Shown: positions 24,601 to 32,776 of the stretch, in pieces
Position numbering within the stretch: the stretch's first letter is position 1
Layout of the letters: each line of letters begins with the position of its first letter
From: an uncultured Clostridia bacterium
Lineage (GTDB): Bacteria > Bacillota > Clostridia > UBA1381
Assembly: GCA_904420525.1 (NCBI GenBank)
Contig: CAJFVT010000068.1
Location: 1-32,889 of the forward strand
DNA length: 32,889 bases
Direction of reading: 5' to 3'
Notes under the pieces: model-generated
The model's database searches: none
What the model was told of the DNA's origin: nothing
The model's input: only the letters and a program-made list of their open reading frames with translations
Translations under genes and position numbers: made by a program

Positions 24601-25526
24601 CAGCGCTGGGTATAGATACAAGCAATTACACAACATCTGTGGCACTGTATGCTGGAGGCGGAGAATACGAAATGCGGCGTAAAATACTTGACATAAAAAG
24701 CGGCAGCCGCGGTATACGCCAGAGCGATGCCGTGTTTATCCATAACAGGGAACTGCCATGCATGCTTGAGGAGCTTATCGGAGCGGCACGCGCCGGACTG
24801 CGCGCTGTAGGCGTAAGCACCAGACCGAGGTCAGTTGAAGGCTCATATATGCCGGTGTTCACAGTCGGACACGGTCATGCGAAAACTGCCGCCGCGGCGC
24901 TGGGAGTGCCTTTGTACGGTTTTTCACATCAGGACGGTCATATTATGGCTGCGATCATGTCAGCCGGCCGTTTTGACTTGCTTGAAGAGCTTTTTTTGTC
25001 AGTTCATATATCAGGCGGCACAACTGAGATACTTCGGACCGCGTACAATGGTTATAATTTTGAATGTGAAATAATCGGCGGGACGCTTGATATAAGCGCC
25101 GGTCAGCTCATCGACCGCGTCGGGGTTGCCATGGGGCTGAAATTTCCATGCGGTGCGGAGCTTGAGCGTTTAGCAGAGCGGGCGGCTGAAGAATACAGGC
25201 TGCCTTTTTCGGTAAAGGGATCGTATGTGAACCTGTCAGGGGCGGAAACAAAGCTGCTGAGGCAGATCTCGGGAGCGGACGCGGATATAGCGAGAACGGT
25301 CCTTTGCTATATAAGAGATGTGCTTGTTAGGATGATAGGCAACGCAGTTTCCGAGACGAGGATCAAGAAGGTCCTTATCGCCGGAGGCGTTGCCTCAAAC
25401 GGGATAGTGCGTTCAGGACTTTGTGAGGAGCTGGATGCTGAGGTTTATTTTGCAAGCAGGGAGCTTTCGACCGATAATGCGGTGGGAACAGCCTGCCTTG
25501 CATATATGGCATCGGTTCAGAATTGA
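24597..25526 (+). CDS. Divergent TsaD/Kae1-like (peptidase M22-like) ASKHA protein
   Basis: This 309-residue protein has the Kae1/TsaD fold: GIDTSNYTTSVALY at the N-terminal phosphate strand, FSHQDGHIMAA with H111 and H115 (the same spacing as the two metal histidines of E. coli TsaD), HISGGTTEIL, VLIAGGVASNG, and STDNAVG with D293 in the third-ligand position. Canonical TsaD makes the t6A modification of tRNA with TsaB/E/C. Here the usual GPGLxGSL loop is replaced by STRPRSVEGSYMPVFTVG, so it is probably a paralogue rather than the t6A enzyme. It overlaps nusB by 4 nt and xseA starts 20 nt after it. Ligand binding is likely; reaction is unknown. Confidence 0.82.
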   Translation: MTALGIDTSNYTTSVALYAGGGEYEMRRKILDIKSGSRGIRQSDAVFIHNRELPCMLEELIGAARAGLRAVGVSTRPRSVEGSYMPVFTVGHGHAKTAAAALGVPLYGFSHQDGHIMAAIMSAGRFDLLEELFLSVHISGGTTEILRTAYNGYNFECEIIGGTLDISAGQLIDRVGVAMGLKFPCGAELERLAERAAEEYRLPFSVKGSYVNLSGAETKLLRQISGADADIARTVLCYIRDVLVRMIGNAVSETRIKKVLIAGGVASNGIVRSGLCEELDAEVYFASRELSTDNAVGTACLAYMASVQN

Positions 25527-25546
25527 GCAGAAGGGGAGAGACGCGA

Positions 25547-26737
25547 ATGGAGGACAGCACCCAGATGGTCATTGGGACCGTATCAAGGGTCAATAATTAT
25601 ATTAAACGGCTTCTTGACAGTAAGCCGGTTTTAAGCAATCTATGGGTCAAGGGTGAGATATCGAATTATAAAAGACATTCATCCGGACATATCTACCTTA
25701 CTCTTAAGGATGAAAAGAGCGTTCTTCGGGCTGTAATGTTTCGGTCGGCGGCTTCAGGGCTAGCATTTACGCCGTCGGATGGGATGCGTGTGATAGCTCG
25801 CGGCAGGGTGTCGGTATATGAGGCCGGCGGAGCGTATCAGCTGTATATAGAGGAAATGATACCTGATGGAGTGGGGGCGCTGTATCTTGAGTATGAGCGC
25901 CTTAAAAACCGCTTGGCGGAGGAGGGGCTTTTTGACGAGCGATACAAAAAGCCTATCCCGCAGTATCCGTCAGTGATCGGAGTTGTAACAGCTCCGACCG
26001 GAGCGGCGGTAAGGGATATAATAAATGTGGCAACGAGGCGTTTTCCTCTCGCTGAGATCGTTATATACCCGGTCCTTGTTCAGGGCGCCGGCGCAAAGGA
26101 AAGCATAGTTAAAGCTATAGAATATTTCAATGAAAAGAATTCAGCGGATACTCTGATCGTCGGACGAGGCGGCGGAAGCATAGAGGATCTCTGGGCATTC
26201 AATGAGGAGATCGTGGCAAGAGCCATATTTGCATCGCATATACCGGTCATCTCTGCGGTGGGGCATGAGGTGGATTTTACGATAGCTGATTTTGTAGCTG
26301 ATATGCGCGCGCCTACACCCTCGGCTGCCGCTGAGATAAGTGTGCCCTCAGCCGCGGAGCTCTCAAGGATGCTCGCTATGCTCAGCTCGCGTATGCTCGG
26401 ATCGGTGCAGGCGAGGATCGAGAACGGTGCACTGCGGCTGAAGCGTCTTATGCCGAGAACGCCGCAGGATAAAATAAACGAATACCGTCAGCGGCTCGAT
26501 ATGTGTATAAAACGCTCGGAAAACGCATACAGGCTCAGACTTACGGAGTGTGCCGGAAGGCTTGGAGAGCTTTGCGGTAAGCTAGACGCGTTAAGTCCGC
26601 TAAAAACATTATCGCGCGGATATGCGATACCTATGCTGAGCGACGGGACAGTGCTGAGGCGTGCGGAGGATTTTAAAAGCGGTGAGGATTTTACACTGCG
26701 GCTGCGTGAAGAGTCAGTGGAATGTACTGTTAAATAA
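25547..26737 (+). CDS. xseA: Exodeoxyribonuclease VII large subunit
   Basis: The product has 396 residues from the ATG at 25547 (AAGGGGAGAG 8 nt upstream); an in-frame TTG at 25523 overlaps the previous gene and is less likely. The N-terminal OB-fold (about 8-105) has LWVKGEISNYKRHSSGHIYLTLKD. The catalytic region (about 125-310) has GVVTAPTGAAVRDI, LIVGRGGGSIEDLWAFNEE and VISAVGHEVDFTIADFVADMRAPTPSAAAE. A helical C-terminal part binds the small subunits. With XseB it degrades single-stranded DNA from both ends in repair. Its stop is 28 nt before the xseB start. Confidence 0.95.
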   Translation: MEDSTQMVIGTVSRVNNYIKRLLDSKPVLSNLWVKGEISNYKRHSSGHIYLTLKDEKSVLRAVMFRSAASGLAFTPSDGMRVIARGRVSVYEAGGAYQLYIEEMIPDGVGALYLEYERLKNRLAEEGLFDERYKKPIPQYPSVIGVVTAPTGAAVRDIINVATRRFPLAEIVIYPVLVQGAGAKESIVKAIEYFNEKNSADTLIVGRGGGSIEDLWAFNEEIVARAIFASHIPVISAVGHEVDFTIADFVADMRAPTPSAAAEISVPSAAELSRMLAMLSSRMLGSVQARIENGALRLKRLMPRTPQDKINEYRQRLDMCIKRSENAYRLRLTECAGRLGELCGKLDALSPLKTLSRGYAIPMLSDGTVLRRAEDFKSGEDFTLRLREESVECTVK

Positions 26738-26765
26738 AAATATCCGTGATCAGGAGGGATGCTGT

Positions 26766-26993
26766 ATGGCAGCAAAAACATTTGAAGAAAGTATGAAGGA
26801 GCTGGAAGCTGTTGCCGCAAAGCTGGAAAGCGGTGATGTTACTCTGGATGAATCGCTTAAGCTGTTTGAGACGGGGATAAAGCTGTCGAAGACGTGTCAA
26901 AAGAAGCTGGATGAGGCCGAAAAGAAAGTAAAGCTTCTTGTGGCTGATGCAAACGGCGAAATGGTGAAAAAGGATTTTGAGGCGGAGGAATAA
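26766..26993 (+). CDS. xseB: Exodeoxyribonuclease VII small subunit
   Basis: This 75-residue protein shows the family pattern KTFEESMKELEAVAAKLESG, VTLDESLKLFETGIKLSKTCQ and LDEAEKKVKLLV, two helices that pack on XseA. AGGAGG lies 8 nt before the ATG at 26766. Its TAA shares one base with the ispA ATG (TAATG), so translation of the two is probably coupled. Complete. Confidence 0.94.
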   Translation: MAAKTFEESMKELEAVAAKLESGDVTLDESLKLFETGIKLSKTCQKKLDEAEKKVKLLVADANGEMVKKDFEAEE

Positions 26994-27874
26994 TGGATAT
27001 CAGAGGAGAACTTGAACTGAGGATAAAGACGATAGATGAGGCGTTGGAGAAGCGTCTGCCGAAGCTGGAAAATGAGCGCGCAGAGATATATGACGCTATG
27101 CGGTACAGCCTTTTCGCCGGCGGCAAAAGGCTGCGTCCGATGCTTATGTGGGAGGCCTGCGGGGCATGCGGCGGAAGCTGGGAGGATGTTGAGCCGTTTG
27201 CCTGCGCACTGGAGATGATACACACATATTCACTGATACATGATGATCTTCCGGCTATGGATAATGACGATCTCAGAAGAGGCCTGCCGACTAATCATAT
27301 AAAATTCGGTGAAGCAATAGCTATACTGGCCGGAGATGCGCTGCTGAATAAGGCTTTTGAGATAATATCTTCGGAGCGATATGAGTACCCGGAGCGTGCG
27401 CTCAAGGCTATTGCCGTTCTGGCGGAGTCTTCGGGCACAGAGGGGATGATCGGGGGACAGGTTCTTGATCTTGAGAGTGAAAACCGGCAGATATCACCGG
27501 AGGAGCTGAAGCACATACACCGTCTCAAGACCGGAGCGCTCATACGTGCTGCGTGCATTATAGGAGGGATAATGGCCGGCGCGGATAAGAGCGAAATAAA
27601 TGCACTTGATATATATGCCGAAAACCTAGGCATAGCTTTTCAGATACAGGACGATATACTTGATGTTACCGGCTCTGAGGAAGAGCTTGGCAAGCCGATA
27701 GGTTCCGACAAGGAAAGCGGCAAGAACACCTATGTTTCGTTGTATGGTATCGAGAAGGCAAAACAGCTCATGAAGGAATATTCTGAGAATGCAAAAGAGG
27801 CGGTCTCTGCTCTGGGGGATGGTGCAGGATTTCTTACTGTGCTTACGGAATATCTTGTAAACAGACGCAAATAA
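26993..27874 (+). CDS. ispA: Polyprenyl (farnesyl/geranyl) diphosphate synthase
   Basis: This 293-residue all-helical prenyltransferase joins isopentenyl diphosphate to allylic diphosphates, making farnesyl diphosphate for undecaprenyl lipid and quinone-like products. GGKRLRPML (43-51) binds IPP. The first aspartate-rich motif DDLPAMDNDD begins at D84 and the second, QDDILD, holds D220, D221 and D224. GKNTYVSLYG is a conserved C-terminal segment. The small residues before the first motif are compatible with a C15 product, but chain length is not proven. It is translated directly after xseB. The upstream MEP enzymes Dxs and IspE are encoded about 11 kb away in a separate operon. Confidence 0.94.
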   Translation: MDIRGELELRIKTIDEALEKRLPKLENERAEIYDAMRYSLFAGGKRLRPMLMWEACGACGGSWEDVEPFACALEMIHTYSLIHDDLPAMDNDDLRRGLPTNHIKFGEAIAILAGDALLNKAFEIISSERYEYPERALKAIAVLAESSGTEGMIGGQVLDLESENRQISPEELKHIHRLKTGALIRAACIIGGIMAGADKSEINALDIYAENLGIAFQIQDDILDVTGSEEELGKPIGSDKESGKNTYVSLYGIEKAKQLMKEYSENAKEAVSALGDGAGFLTVLTEYLVNRRK

Positions 27875-27884
27875 GGAGATTTTG

Positions 27885-28334
27885 ATGAATTATTTACTGG
27901 ATCTATGCCAAAACAGCGTTTTACAGACAGCGCTGCTTTCATGGCTGGTGGCTCAGCTGCTTAAGGTCATACTTGTTTTGATAACAGAGCGCCGGCTTGA
28001 TTTCACAAGGATAACGGGTTCAGGAGGTATGCCAAGCTCGCATTCCTCGTTCACCGTGTCTCTTGCCGCGGCTATAGGATTTATAAGCGGCTTTGACAGT
28101 GTTGAATTTGGGCTGGCTGCGGCATTTTCTCTTGTTGTAATGTATGATGCATCCGGAGTCCGCAGGAGCGCGGGACAGCAGGCCGCGATACTGAACAGGA
28201 TCGTTGAAAAGCTCGGGAAGGAGGAGCTTTCCGCTACCGGAAAGAAGCTCAAGGAGCTTTTGGGGCATACGCCAATGGAGGTTGTTGCCGGCGCTATACT
28301 GGGACTTATTATTGCTATAATAAGGTACGTTTAG
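27885..28334 (+). CDS. Divergent PAP2 / DUF212 family membrane protein
   Basis: The product has 149 residues from the ATG at 27885 (AAGGAG 6 nt upstream). Hydrophobic spans lie near 15-33, 56-75, 81-97 and 127-146. GGMPSSHSS (46-54) and MYDASGVRRSAGQQAAILN are the signature of this divergent PAP2-like family; SSH resembles the phosphatase motif but the full PAP2 catalytic set is not evident. Members often sit beside isoprenoid genes. Here it follows ispA after 10 nt, so a role in polyprenyl-phosphate handling is plausible but unproven. Confidence 0.85.
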   Translation: MNYLLDLCQNSVLQTALLSWLVAQLLKVILVLITERRLDFTRITGSGGMPSSHSSFTVSLAAAIGFISGFDSVEFGLAAAFSLVVMYDASGVRRSAGQQAAILNRIVEKLGKEELSATGKKLKELLGHTPMEVVAGAILGLIIAIIRYV

Positions 28335-28434
28335 TATGCTGTGCTGAATACAGCAATACGGTATCATCGGATAAGTATCATCTTCGGCGGATATGCTTGA
28401 TTTGAAATATTATGTAATAGGGGATAATAACAGA

Positions 28435-29484
28435 ATGAAAACTATAACAGAAAGAATACCCGGAATATTGCTGTGCCTTTTGATAGCGGTCCCGGCGGAG
28501 CTGCTTGTTAGATTTGTTCCGGCACTGGAGGTCGTTGGCGCGCCTGTCATAGCGATACTGGCGGGTATGATAATAACGCTCTTTTATAAGAAGAAAAACA
28601 AGACGGCAAAGGGCATAGCCTTTACATCAAAAAAGGTTTTGCAGTATGCCGTTATACTGCTAGGCTTCGGTCTGAATCTTTCAACTATAGCAAAAGTTGG
28701 AGCGCAGTCGCTGCCTATAATAATATCGACGATCGCCACATCCCTGATAACCTCTTTTCTGCTTTATAAGCTGATGAAGGTCCCGCCTAAGATATCGACA
28801 TTGATAGGCGTCGGCTCATCTATATGCGGAGGAAGTGCGGTCGCTGCAACTGCGCCTGTCATAGATGCTGACGATGAGGAGATAGCGCAGGCTATATCGG
28901 TCATATTTCTCTTTAACGTGCTTGCCGCTCTTATATTTCCCACGCTCGGAGGACTGCTTGGCATGAGCGATACAGGCTTTGCGCTGTTCGCGGGAACAGC
29001 TGTAAACGACACATCGTCTGTCACGGCAGCAGCTTCGACTTGGGAAACCTTGCATAACGCGGAGGGTGTTCTTGATAATGCGGTTATAGTAAAGCTTACG
29101 AGAACACTTGCAATAATACCGATAACACTGGTCCTGGCATTTTACAGACTGCGAAGGGCTAAAAAAGCAGGCGGCGGCGCAAACGTCAGCATAAAAAGCA
29201 TATTCCCCATGTTCATACTATGGTTTGTTGCAGCGTCTGTCATAACAACTATACTGAATGTTGCCTTAAGCGGAAACGCGCTTGAGACGGCAGAGTCAGT
29301 ATTTGCATTCCTAAAGTCGGCAAGTAAATTCTTTATAGTTATGGCTATGGGCGCTATAGGACTTAATACTGATATAGTAAAGCTTGTAAAAACAGGCGGA
29401 AGACCTATATTCATGGGCTTCTGCTGCTGGGTGCTCATCGCGCTCGTAAGCATACTGATGCAGCATTCCATGGGACTGCTCTGA
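28435..29484 (+). CDS. YeiH/UPF0324 family putative sulfate exporter
   Basis: The product has 349 residues from the ATG at 28435, which has AGGGGATAA upstream and matches the family's usual start ([21 protein letters not shown]). An in-frame ATG at 28393 would add 14 polar residues. About ten membrane spans. Family motifs: [49 protein letters not shown] and [13 protein letters not shown]. The family is annotated as putative sulfate exporters on limited evidence. A 100-nt gap with a weak stem (28337-28355) precedes it; I see no clear promoter there, so readthrough from the ispA operon is possible. The MATE gene follows after 39 nt. Confidence 0.88.
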   Translation: MKTITERIPGILLCLLIAVPAELLVRFVPALEVVGAPVIAILAGMIITLFYKKKNKTAKGIAFTSKKVLQYAVILLGFGLNLSTIAKVGAQSLPIIISTIATSLITSFLLYKLMKVPPKISTLIGVGSSICGGSAVAATAPVIDADDEEIAQAISVIFLFNVLAALIFPTLGGLLGMSDTGFALFAGTAVNDTSSVTAAASTWETLHNAEGVLDNAVIVKLTRTLAIIPITLVLAFYRLRRAKKAGGGANVSIKSIFPMFILWFVAASVITTILNVALSGNALETAESVFAFLKSASKFFIVMAMGAIGLNTDIVKLVKTGGRPIFMGFCCWVLIALVSILMQHSMGLL

Positions 29485-29523
29485 TAACTGTGAATTTACT
29501 TTAGTACTGGAGGGGTAAGATAT

Positions 29524-30888
29524 ATGGACAACGATTTTTCGCAGGGAAGTGTGCGCAGACATATAATCTCGCAGGCGATCCCTTTGACGATAGCTCAGCT
29601 TGTCCAAATACTGTATAATTTGACTGACAGGATCTACATCGGTCATATCCCCGGCGCGTCAGGTCTGGCTCTTACCGGGATAGGACTTATATTTCCTATT
29701 GTGACCCTCGTAACTGCGTTTACTACGCTGTTTGGTATGGGCGGAGGCTCGCTTTGTTCAATAGCCCGCGGCGCGGGAAAAACGGAGCGCGCCGAAAAAA
29801 TAATGACGAATACCTTTGTGCTGCTTTGCGCGTCAGCGCTGATTTTGACTGTTCTGTGCTATGCATTCAAAAGACCGGTGCTGTATGCGCTAGGCGCAAG
29901 CGATGCGACATACGCGTATGCAGATGAATATTTAAGCATATATCTCATCGGGACTGTATTTGTTATGCTGAGCGTGGGCATGAACTGGTTCATAAACGCT
30001 CAGGGCTTTGCAAGGTTTGGTATGATAACAGTCGTATGCGGTGCGGTTTTGAATATCGCGCTTGATCCGCTGTTCATATTCGTATTTGATATGGGAGTAC
30101 GGGGTGCGGCTGTGGCAACTGTGATATCTCAGTTTGCATCGATGCTATGGGTTCTGATGTTTCTGTTCGGAAAACGCACTATATTGAGGCTGCGCAGAGA
30201 GTATGCCATACCGGATAAGCGTATAGTTAAGGATATTGCTTCATTGGGTATAGCGGGTTTTATAATGAACGGAACAAATGGGCTTGTCCAGGTCGTGTGT
30301 AATGTGGTTTTGAGCCGATACGGCGACCTGTACATAGGTATCATGACTGTGATAAATTCGATCCGCGAGATAGCGCAGCTGCCGGTATCCGGAGTGGCAA
30401 ACGGCGCTCAGCCGGTATTGGGATACAACTACGGAGCACACCGTCCGGATAGAGTAAAAAGCGGGATAAAGTTTTCTGTATTCCTTGGAACTGCTGTGGG
30501 TGTTATATTCTGGATATTGGTGATGCTGTTTCCTAAACAGTTCATGATGCCGTTTACATCGGATGCAGAAATGCTTATGGACGGAGAGCTTGCCATGCGC
30601 ATATATTACTGTGCGTTTTTTACAATGTCACTCCAGTTTGCGGGACAGAGCACATTTACGTCGCTTGGTATGGCAAAGCCGGCGATATTCTTTTCCCTGT
30701 TCAGAAAGGTCATCCTTGTTGTGCCGTTGACATTCCTTCTCCCGCATATAAGCAGCCTGGGGGTATACGGAGTGTTCGCGGCTGAACCGATATCAAATGT
30801 TATAGGAGGCACTGCATCATTTACGGCGATGCTCGTGATAGTATGGAGAATGCTGACACGCATGGAGAAGGCGCAAGATAGACACTAG
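29524..30888 (+). CDS. MATE family multidrug/cation exporter
   Basis: This 454-residue protein has twelve predicted spans in two related six-helix halves. The N-terminal segment is typical of clostridial MATE proteins (SQAIPLTIAQLVQILYNLTDRIYIGHIPG), with GMGGGSLCSIARGAGKTERA in the loop after the second helix. The second half has PVSGVANGAQPVLGYNYGAHRPDRVKSGIK, the equivalent conserved loop. These proteins export drugs or metabolites in exchange for Na+ or H+. GGAGGGG lies about 8 nt before the ATG. Substrate unknown. Only a very weak hairpin with T-rich tail (about 30898-30925) follows. Confidence 0.92.
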   Translation: MDNDFSQGSVRRHIISQAIPLTIAQLVQILYNLTDRIYIGHIPGASGLALTGIGLIFPIVTLVTAFTTLFGMGGGSLCSIARGAGKTERAEKIMTNTFVLLCASALILTVLCYAFKRPVLYALGASDATYAYADEYLSIYLIGTVFVMLSVGMNWFINAQGFARFGMITVVCGAVLNIALDPLFIFVFDMGVRGAAVATVISQFASMLWVLMFLFGKRTILRLRREYAIPDKRIVKDIASLGIAGFIMNGTNGLVQVVCNVVLSRYGDLYIGIMTVINSIREIAQLPVSGVANGAQPVLGYNYGAHRPDRVKSGIKFSVFLGTAVGVIFWILVMLFPKQFMMPFTSDAEMLMDGELAMRIYYCAFFTMSLQFAGQSTFTSLGMAKPAIFFSLFRKVILVVPLTFLLPHISSLGVYGVFAAEPISNVIGGTASFTAMLVIVWRMLTRMEKAQDRH

Positions 30889-30995
30889 TAGCCATCTGTT
30901 TTAGACAGTTTATGTTTATTTTAGGCAATAATTGGCACAGAATAAGAAAAATAAAAAAAAATCGGTTAAATTTTTAGCAAAATTAAAAAAAAGAC

Positions 30996-31024
30996 TTGCA
31001 TTTTCATTAATTCTATGATATAAT
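30996..31024 (+). promoter_or_regulatory. Promoter of the recQ leader
   Basis: TTGCAT (30996-31001), a 17-nt spacer and TATAAT (31019-31024) with TG one base before the -10. A-rich tracts upstream (30945-30993) could act as an UP element. Start of transcription would be near 31031. Confidence 0.8.
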
Positions 31025-31030
31025 CAAATC

Positions 31031-31195
31031 ATAGGTTGATATGCGAAGTATCGTGTATCACCACATGAATATGCTAATTAGTTATAATTGGGCTGCATTT
31101 GCAGTCACACCATCCTTTTTTTCATATGCCCTTGCCGAAAGGCAAGGGTCCCCCTAAAAATTATGCAGTCTCTATTTTATAGGGACTGCTTTTTT
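31031..31195 (+). ncRNA. Unrecognised structured leader RNA or small RNA upstream of recQ
   Basis: The roughly 165 nt between a good promoter and an intrinsic terminator code for no convincing protein. Structures seen: a GGUUGAUA/UAUCACC pairing (about 31033-31063), GGCTGC-ATTT-GCAGTC (31091-31106), and a perfect 8-bp CCCTTGCC-GAAA-GGCAAGGG tetraloop hairpin (31129-31148). GGCTGC could alternatively pair with GCAGTC at 31165-31170, the 5' arm of the terminator. This suggests either attenuation control of recQ or a stand-alone small RNA. I looked for T-box, SAM, TPP, purine, glycine, SRP, 6S and tmRNA signatures and recognised none. Confidence 0.5.
31165..31195 (+). terminator. Intrinsic terminator inside the recQ 5' region
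   Basis: GCAGTCTCTAT (31165-31175), loop TTT, ATAGGGACTGC (31179-31189): an 11-bp stem with one G-U pair followed by TTTTTT (31190-31195). It lies 24 nt before the recQ ATG, so recQ transcription must read through it or start elsewhere. Confidence 0.88.
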
Positions 31196-31219
31196 ACATC
31201 ACAGCGAGGATAATGTAAT

Positions 31220-32776
31220 ATGAATGATTTGGAAAAACAAACGCATACAGCGGAAGAGCTGCTCAAGAGCTATTTCGGACATGATTCGTTCCGGACAGGA
31301 CAGAAGCAGATCATAGATGAGCTTGAAAGCGGACGGGATGTGCTTGGGATAATGCCAACGGGCGGCGGGAAATCTATATGCTATCAGCTTCCGGCGCTTA
31401 TGGCAGACGGTATAACGCTTGTTGTTTCACCGCTCATATCGCTTATGAAGGATCAGGTGACCGCACTGGTCCAGTCAGGGATAAGGGGAGCGTTTTATAA
31501 TAGCTCTCTCAATGAGGCGCAGTGCAGGAAGGCATTGGCCAACATGGCGGCAGGAATGTACAAGATCATATATGTAGCTCCGGAGCGTCTTGAGACAGAG
31601 CGTTTTTTTGAGGTATGCCGCGGACTAAAGATATCATATATCGCGGTCGATGAAGCCCATTGTGTGTCGCAGTGGGGGCAGGATTTTCGTCCCAGCTATC
31701 TTAAGATACCCGAATTTATAAATAAGCTTCCAAAACGGCCTGTTATCGGAGCTTTTACGGCAACGGCAACAAGAGCAGTACGTTCAGATATCGTTAAGCT
31801 GCTGGGGCTTAACGATCCATATGTGCTGACTACAGGCTTTGACCGCCCGAATTTGTATTTTGAGGTGCGGCATGTCAGCACGAAGGCAGAACGCTTCGGA
31901 GAGCTTATGGATATTATCCTTTCGCACAGCAATAAAAGCGGCATAGTATATTGTGCTACAAGAAAGGCTGTCGATGAGCTGTATGAGCGTTTTTCCGATA
32001 TGGGGCTTGATGTAACACGTTATCATGCCGGGCTTACGCCGGAGGAACGCAGAGTGAACCAGGAGGCTTTTATATTTGACCGCAAGCCCGTTATTATCGC
32101 AACAAACGCGTTTGGTATGGGGATAGACAAATCAAATGTTTCGTTTGTTGTCCACTATAATATGCCTAAGAATATAGAGAATTATTATCAGGAGGCAGGC
32201 AGAGCCGGAAGGGACGGCTCAAACGCGGACTGTATACTTTTGTACAGTCCCTCCGATATTTTCACCATCAAATATTTCATAAATAACGGGGAACGCAGTG
32301 AGGAGCTTACAGAAGCTGAGCTTGAGCTGATAAAGAGCCGCGAGATAGGGCGCATGAACAGGATGATCGATTATTGTAGATTTGACGGCTGTCTGAGAAA
32401 TTATATTCTCAGATATTTCGGCGAAAGACCGACTGAGCCGTGCAACAATTGCTCTGAGTGTTTGGGGTATACAAAAACGCGCCGCACAGGACTTCCTATC
32501 AAGAAGAAGGTCCAAGCGGCAGGCAAGCATCAGGCGGAAATACGCGCCGAGGTCGATGCAGGACTGTTCGAGGAGCTGCGTAAAATGCGCGTAAGACTCG
32601 CTAAGATACAAGGTGTGCCGCCGTATGTTATTTTTTCTGATAATACATTGAAGGATATATGCCGGAAGCTTCCCGGAAACAAGGATGAGCTTATGGGCGT
32701 ATCAGGTATAGGCATGAACAAGGCGGAAAGATACGGGAATGACGTCCTTAGAATAATCAGCAATTATAAAAAATAA
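31220..32776 (+). CDS. recQ: Short RecQ-type ATP-dependent DNA helicase with HRDC-like C-terminus
   Basis: This 518-residue 3'-5' DNA helicase has motif 0/I (FRTGQKQ; MPTGGGKSICYQLP, K51), DEAHCVSQWGQDFRPSY (D144-H147), ATATRAV, and motif VI YYQEAGRAGRDG. The RecQ zinc module is C386, C391, C408, C411. A C-terminal HRDC domain (about 440-518: LFEELRKMRVRLAKIQGVPPYVIFSDNTLKDICRKLP, given here as landmarks LFEELRK and PPYVIF) closes the protein. Only about 30 residues separate zinc module and HRDC, so the winged-helix RQC domain of the usual 590-610-residue form seems to be missing. The ribosome site (GCGAGGATAA) is modest. It acts in recombination repair and replication restart. The leader terminator upstream implies regulated expression. 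Confidence 0.92.
   Translation: MNDLEKQTHTAEELLKSYFGHDSFRTGQKQIIDELESGRDVLGIMPTGGGKSICYQLPALMADGITLVVSPLISLMKDQVTALVQSGIRGAFYNSSLNEAQCRKALANMAAGMYKIIYVAPERLETERFFEVCRGLKISYIAVDEAHCVSQWGQDFRPSYLKIPEFINKLPKRPVIGAFTATATRAVRSDIVKLLGLNDPYVLTTGFDRPNLYFEVRHVSTKAERFGELMDIILSHSNKSGIVYCATRKAVDELYERFSDMGLDVTRYHAGLTPEERRVNQEAFIFDRKPVIIATNAFGMGIDKSNVSFVVHYNMPKNIENYYQEAGRAGRDGSNADCILLYSPSDIFTIKYFINNGERSEELTEAELELIKSREIGRMNRMIDYCRFDGCLRNYILRYFGERPTEPCNNCSECLGYTKTRRTGLPIKKKVQAAGKHQAEIRAEVDAGLFEELRKMRVRLAKIQGVPPYVIFSDNTLKDICRKLPGNKDELMGVSGIGMNKAERYGNDVLRIISNYKK

Noticed and set aside
28335-28434. Stem TGCTGT/ACAGCA (28337-28355) as a terminator after the DUF212 gene
   Set aside because: Only 6 bp and no T-run; not enough to call a terminator.
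31031-31195. recQ leader as T-box, SRP RNA, tmRNA or 6S RNA
   Set aside because: No T-box AGGGTGG core, no SRP GGAA tetraloop region, no tRNA-like ends, and the 5' and 3' ends are not complementary as 6S RNA requires.
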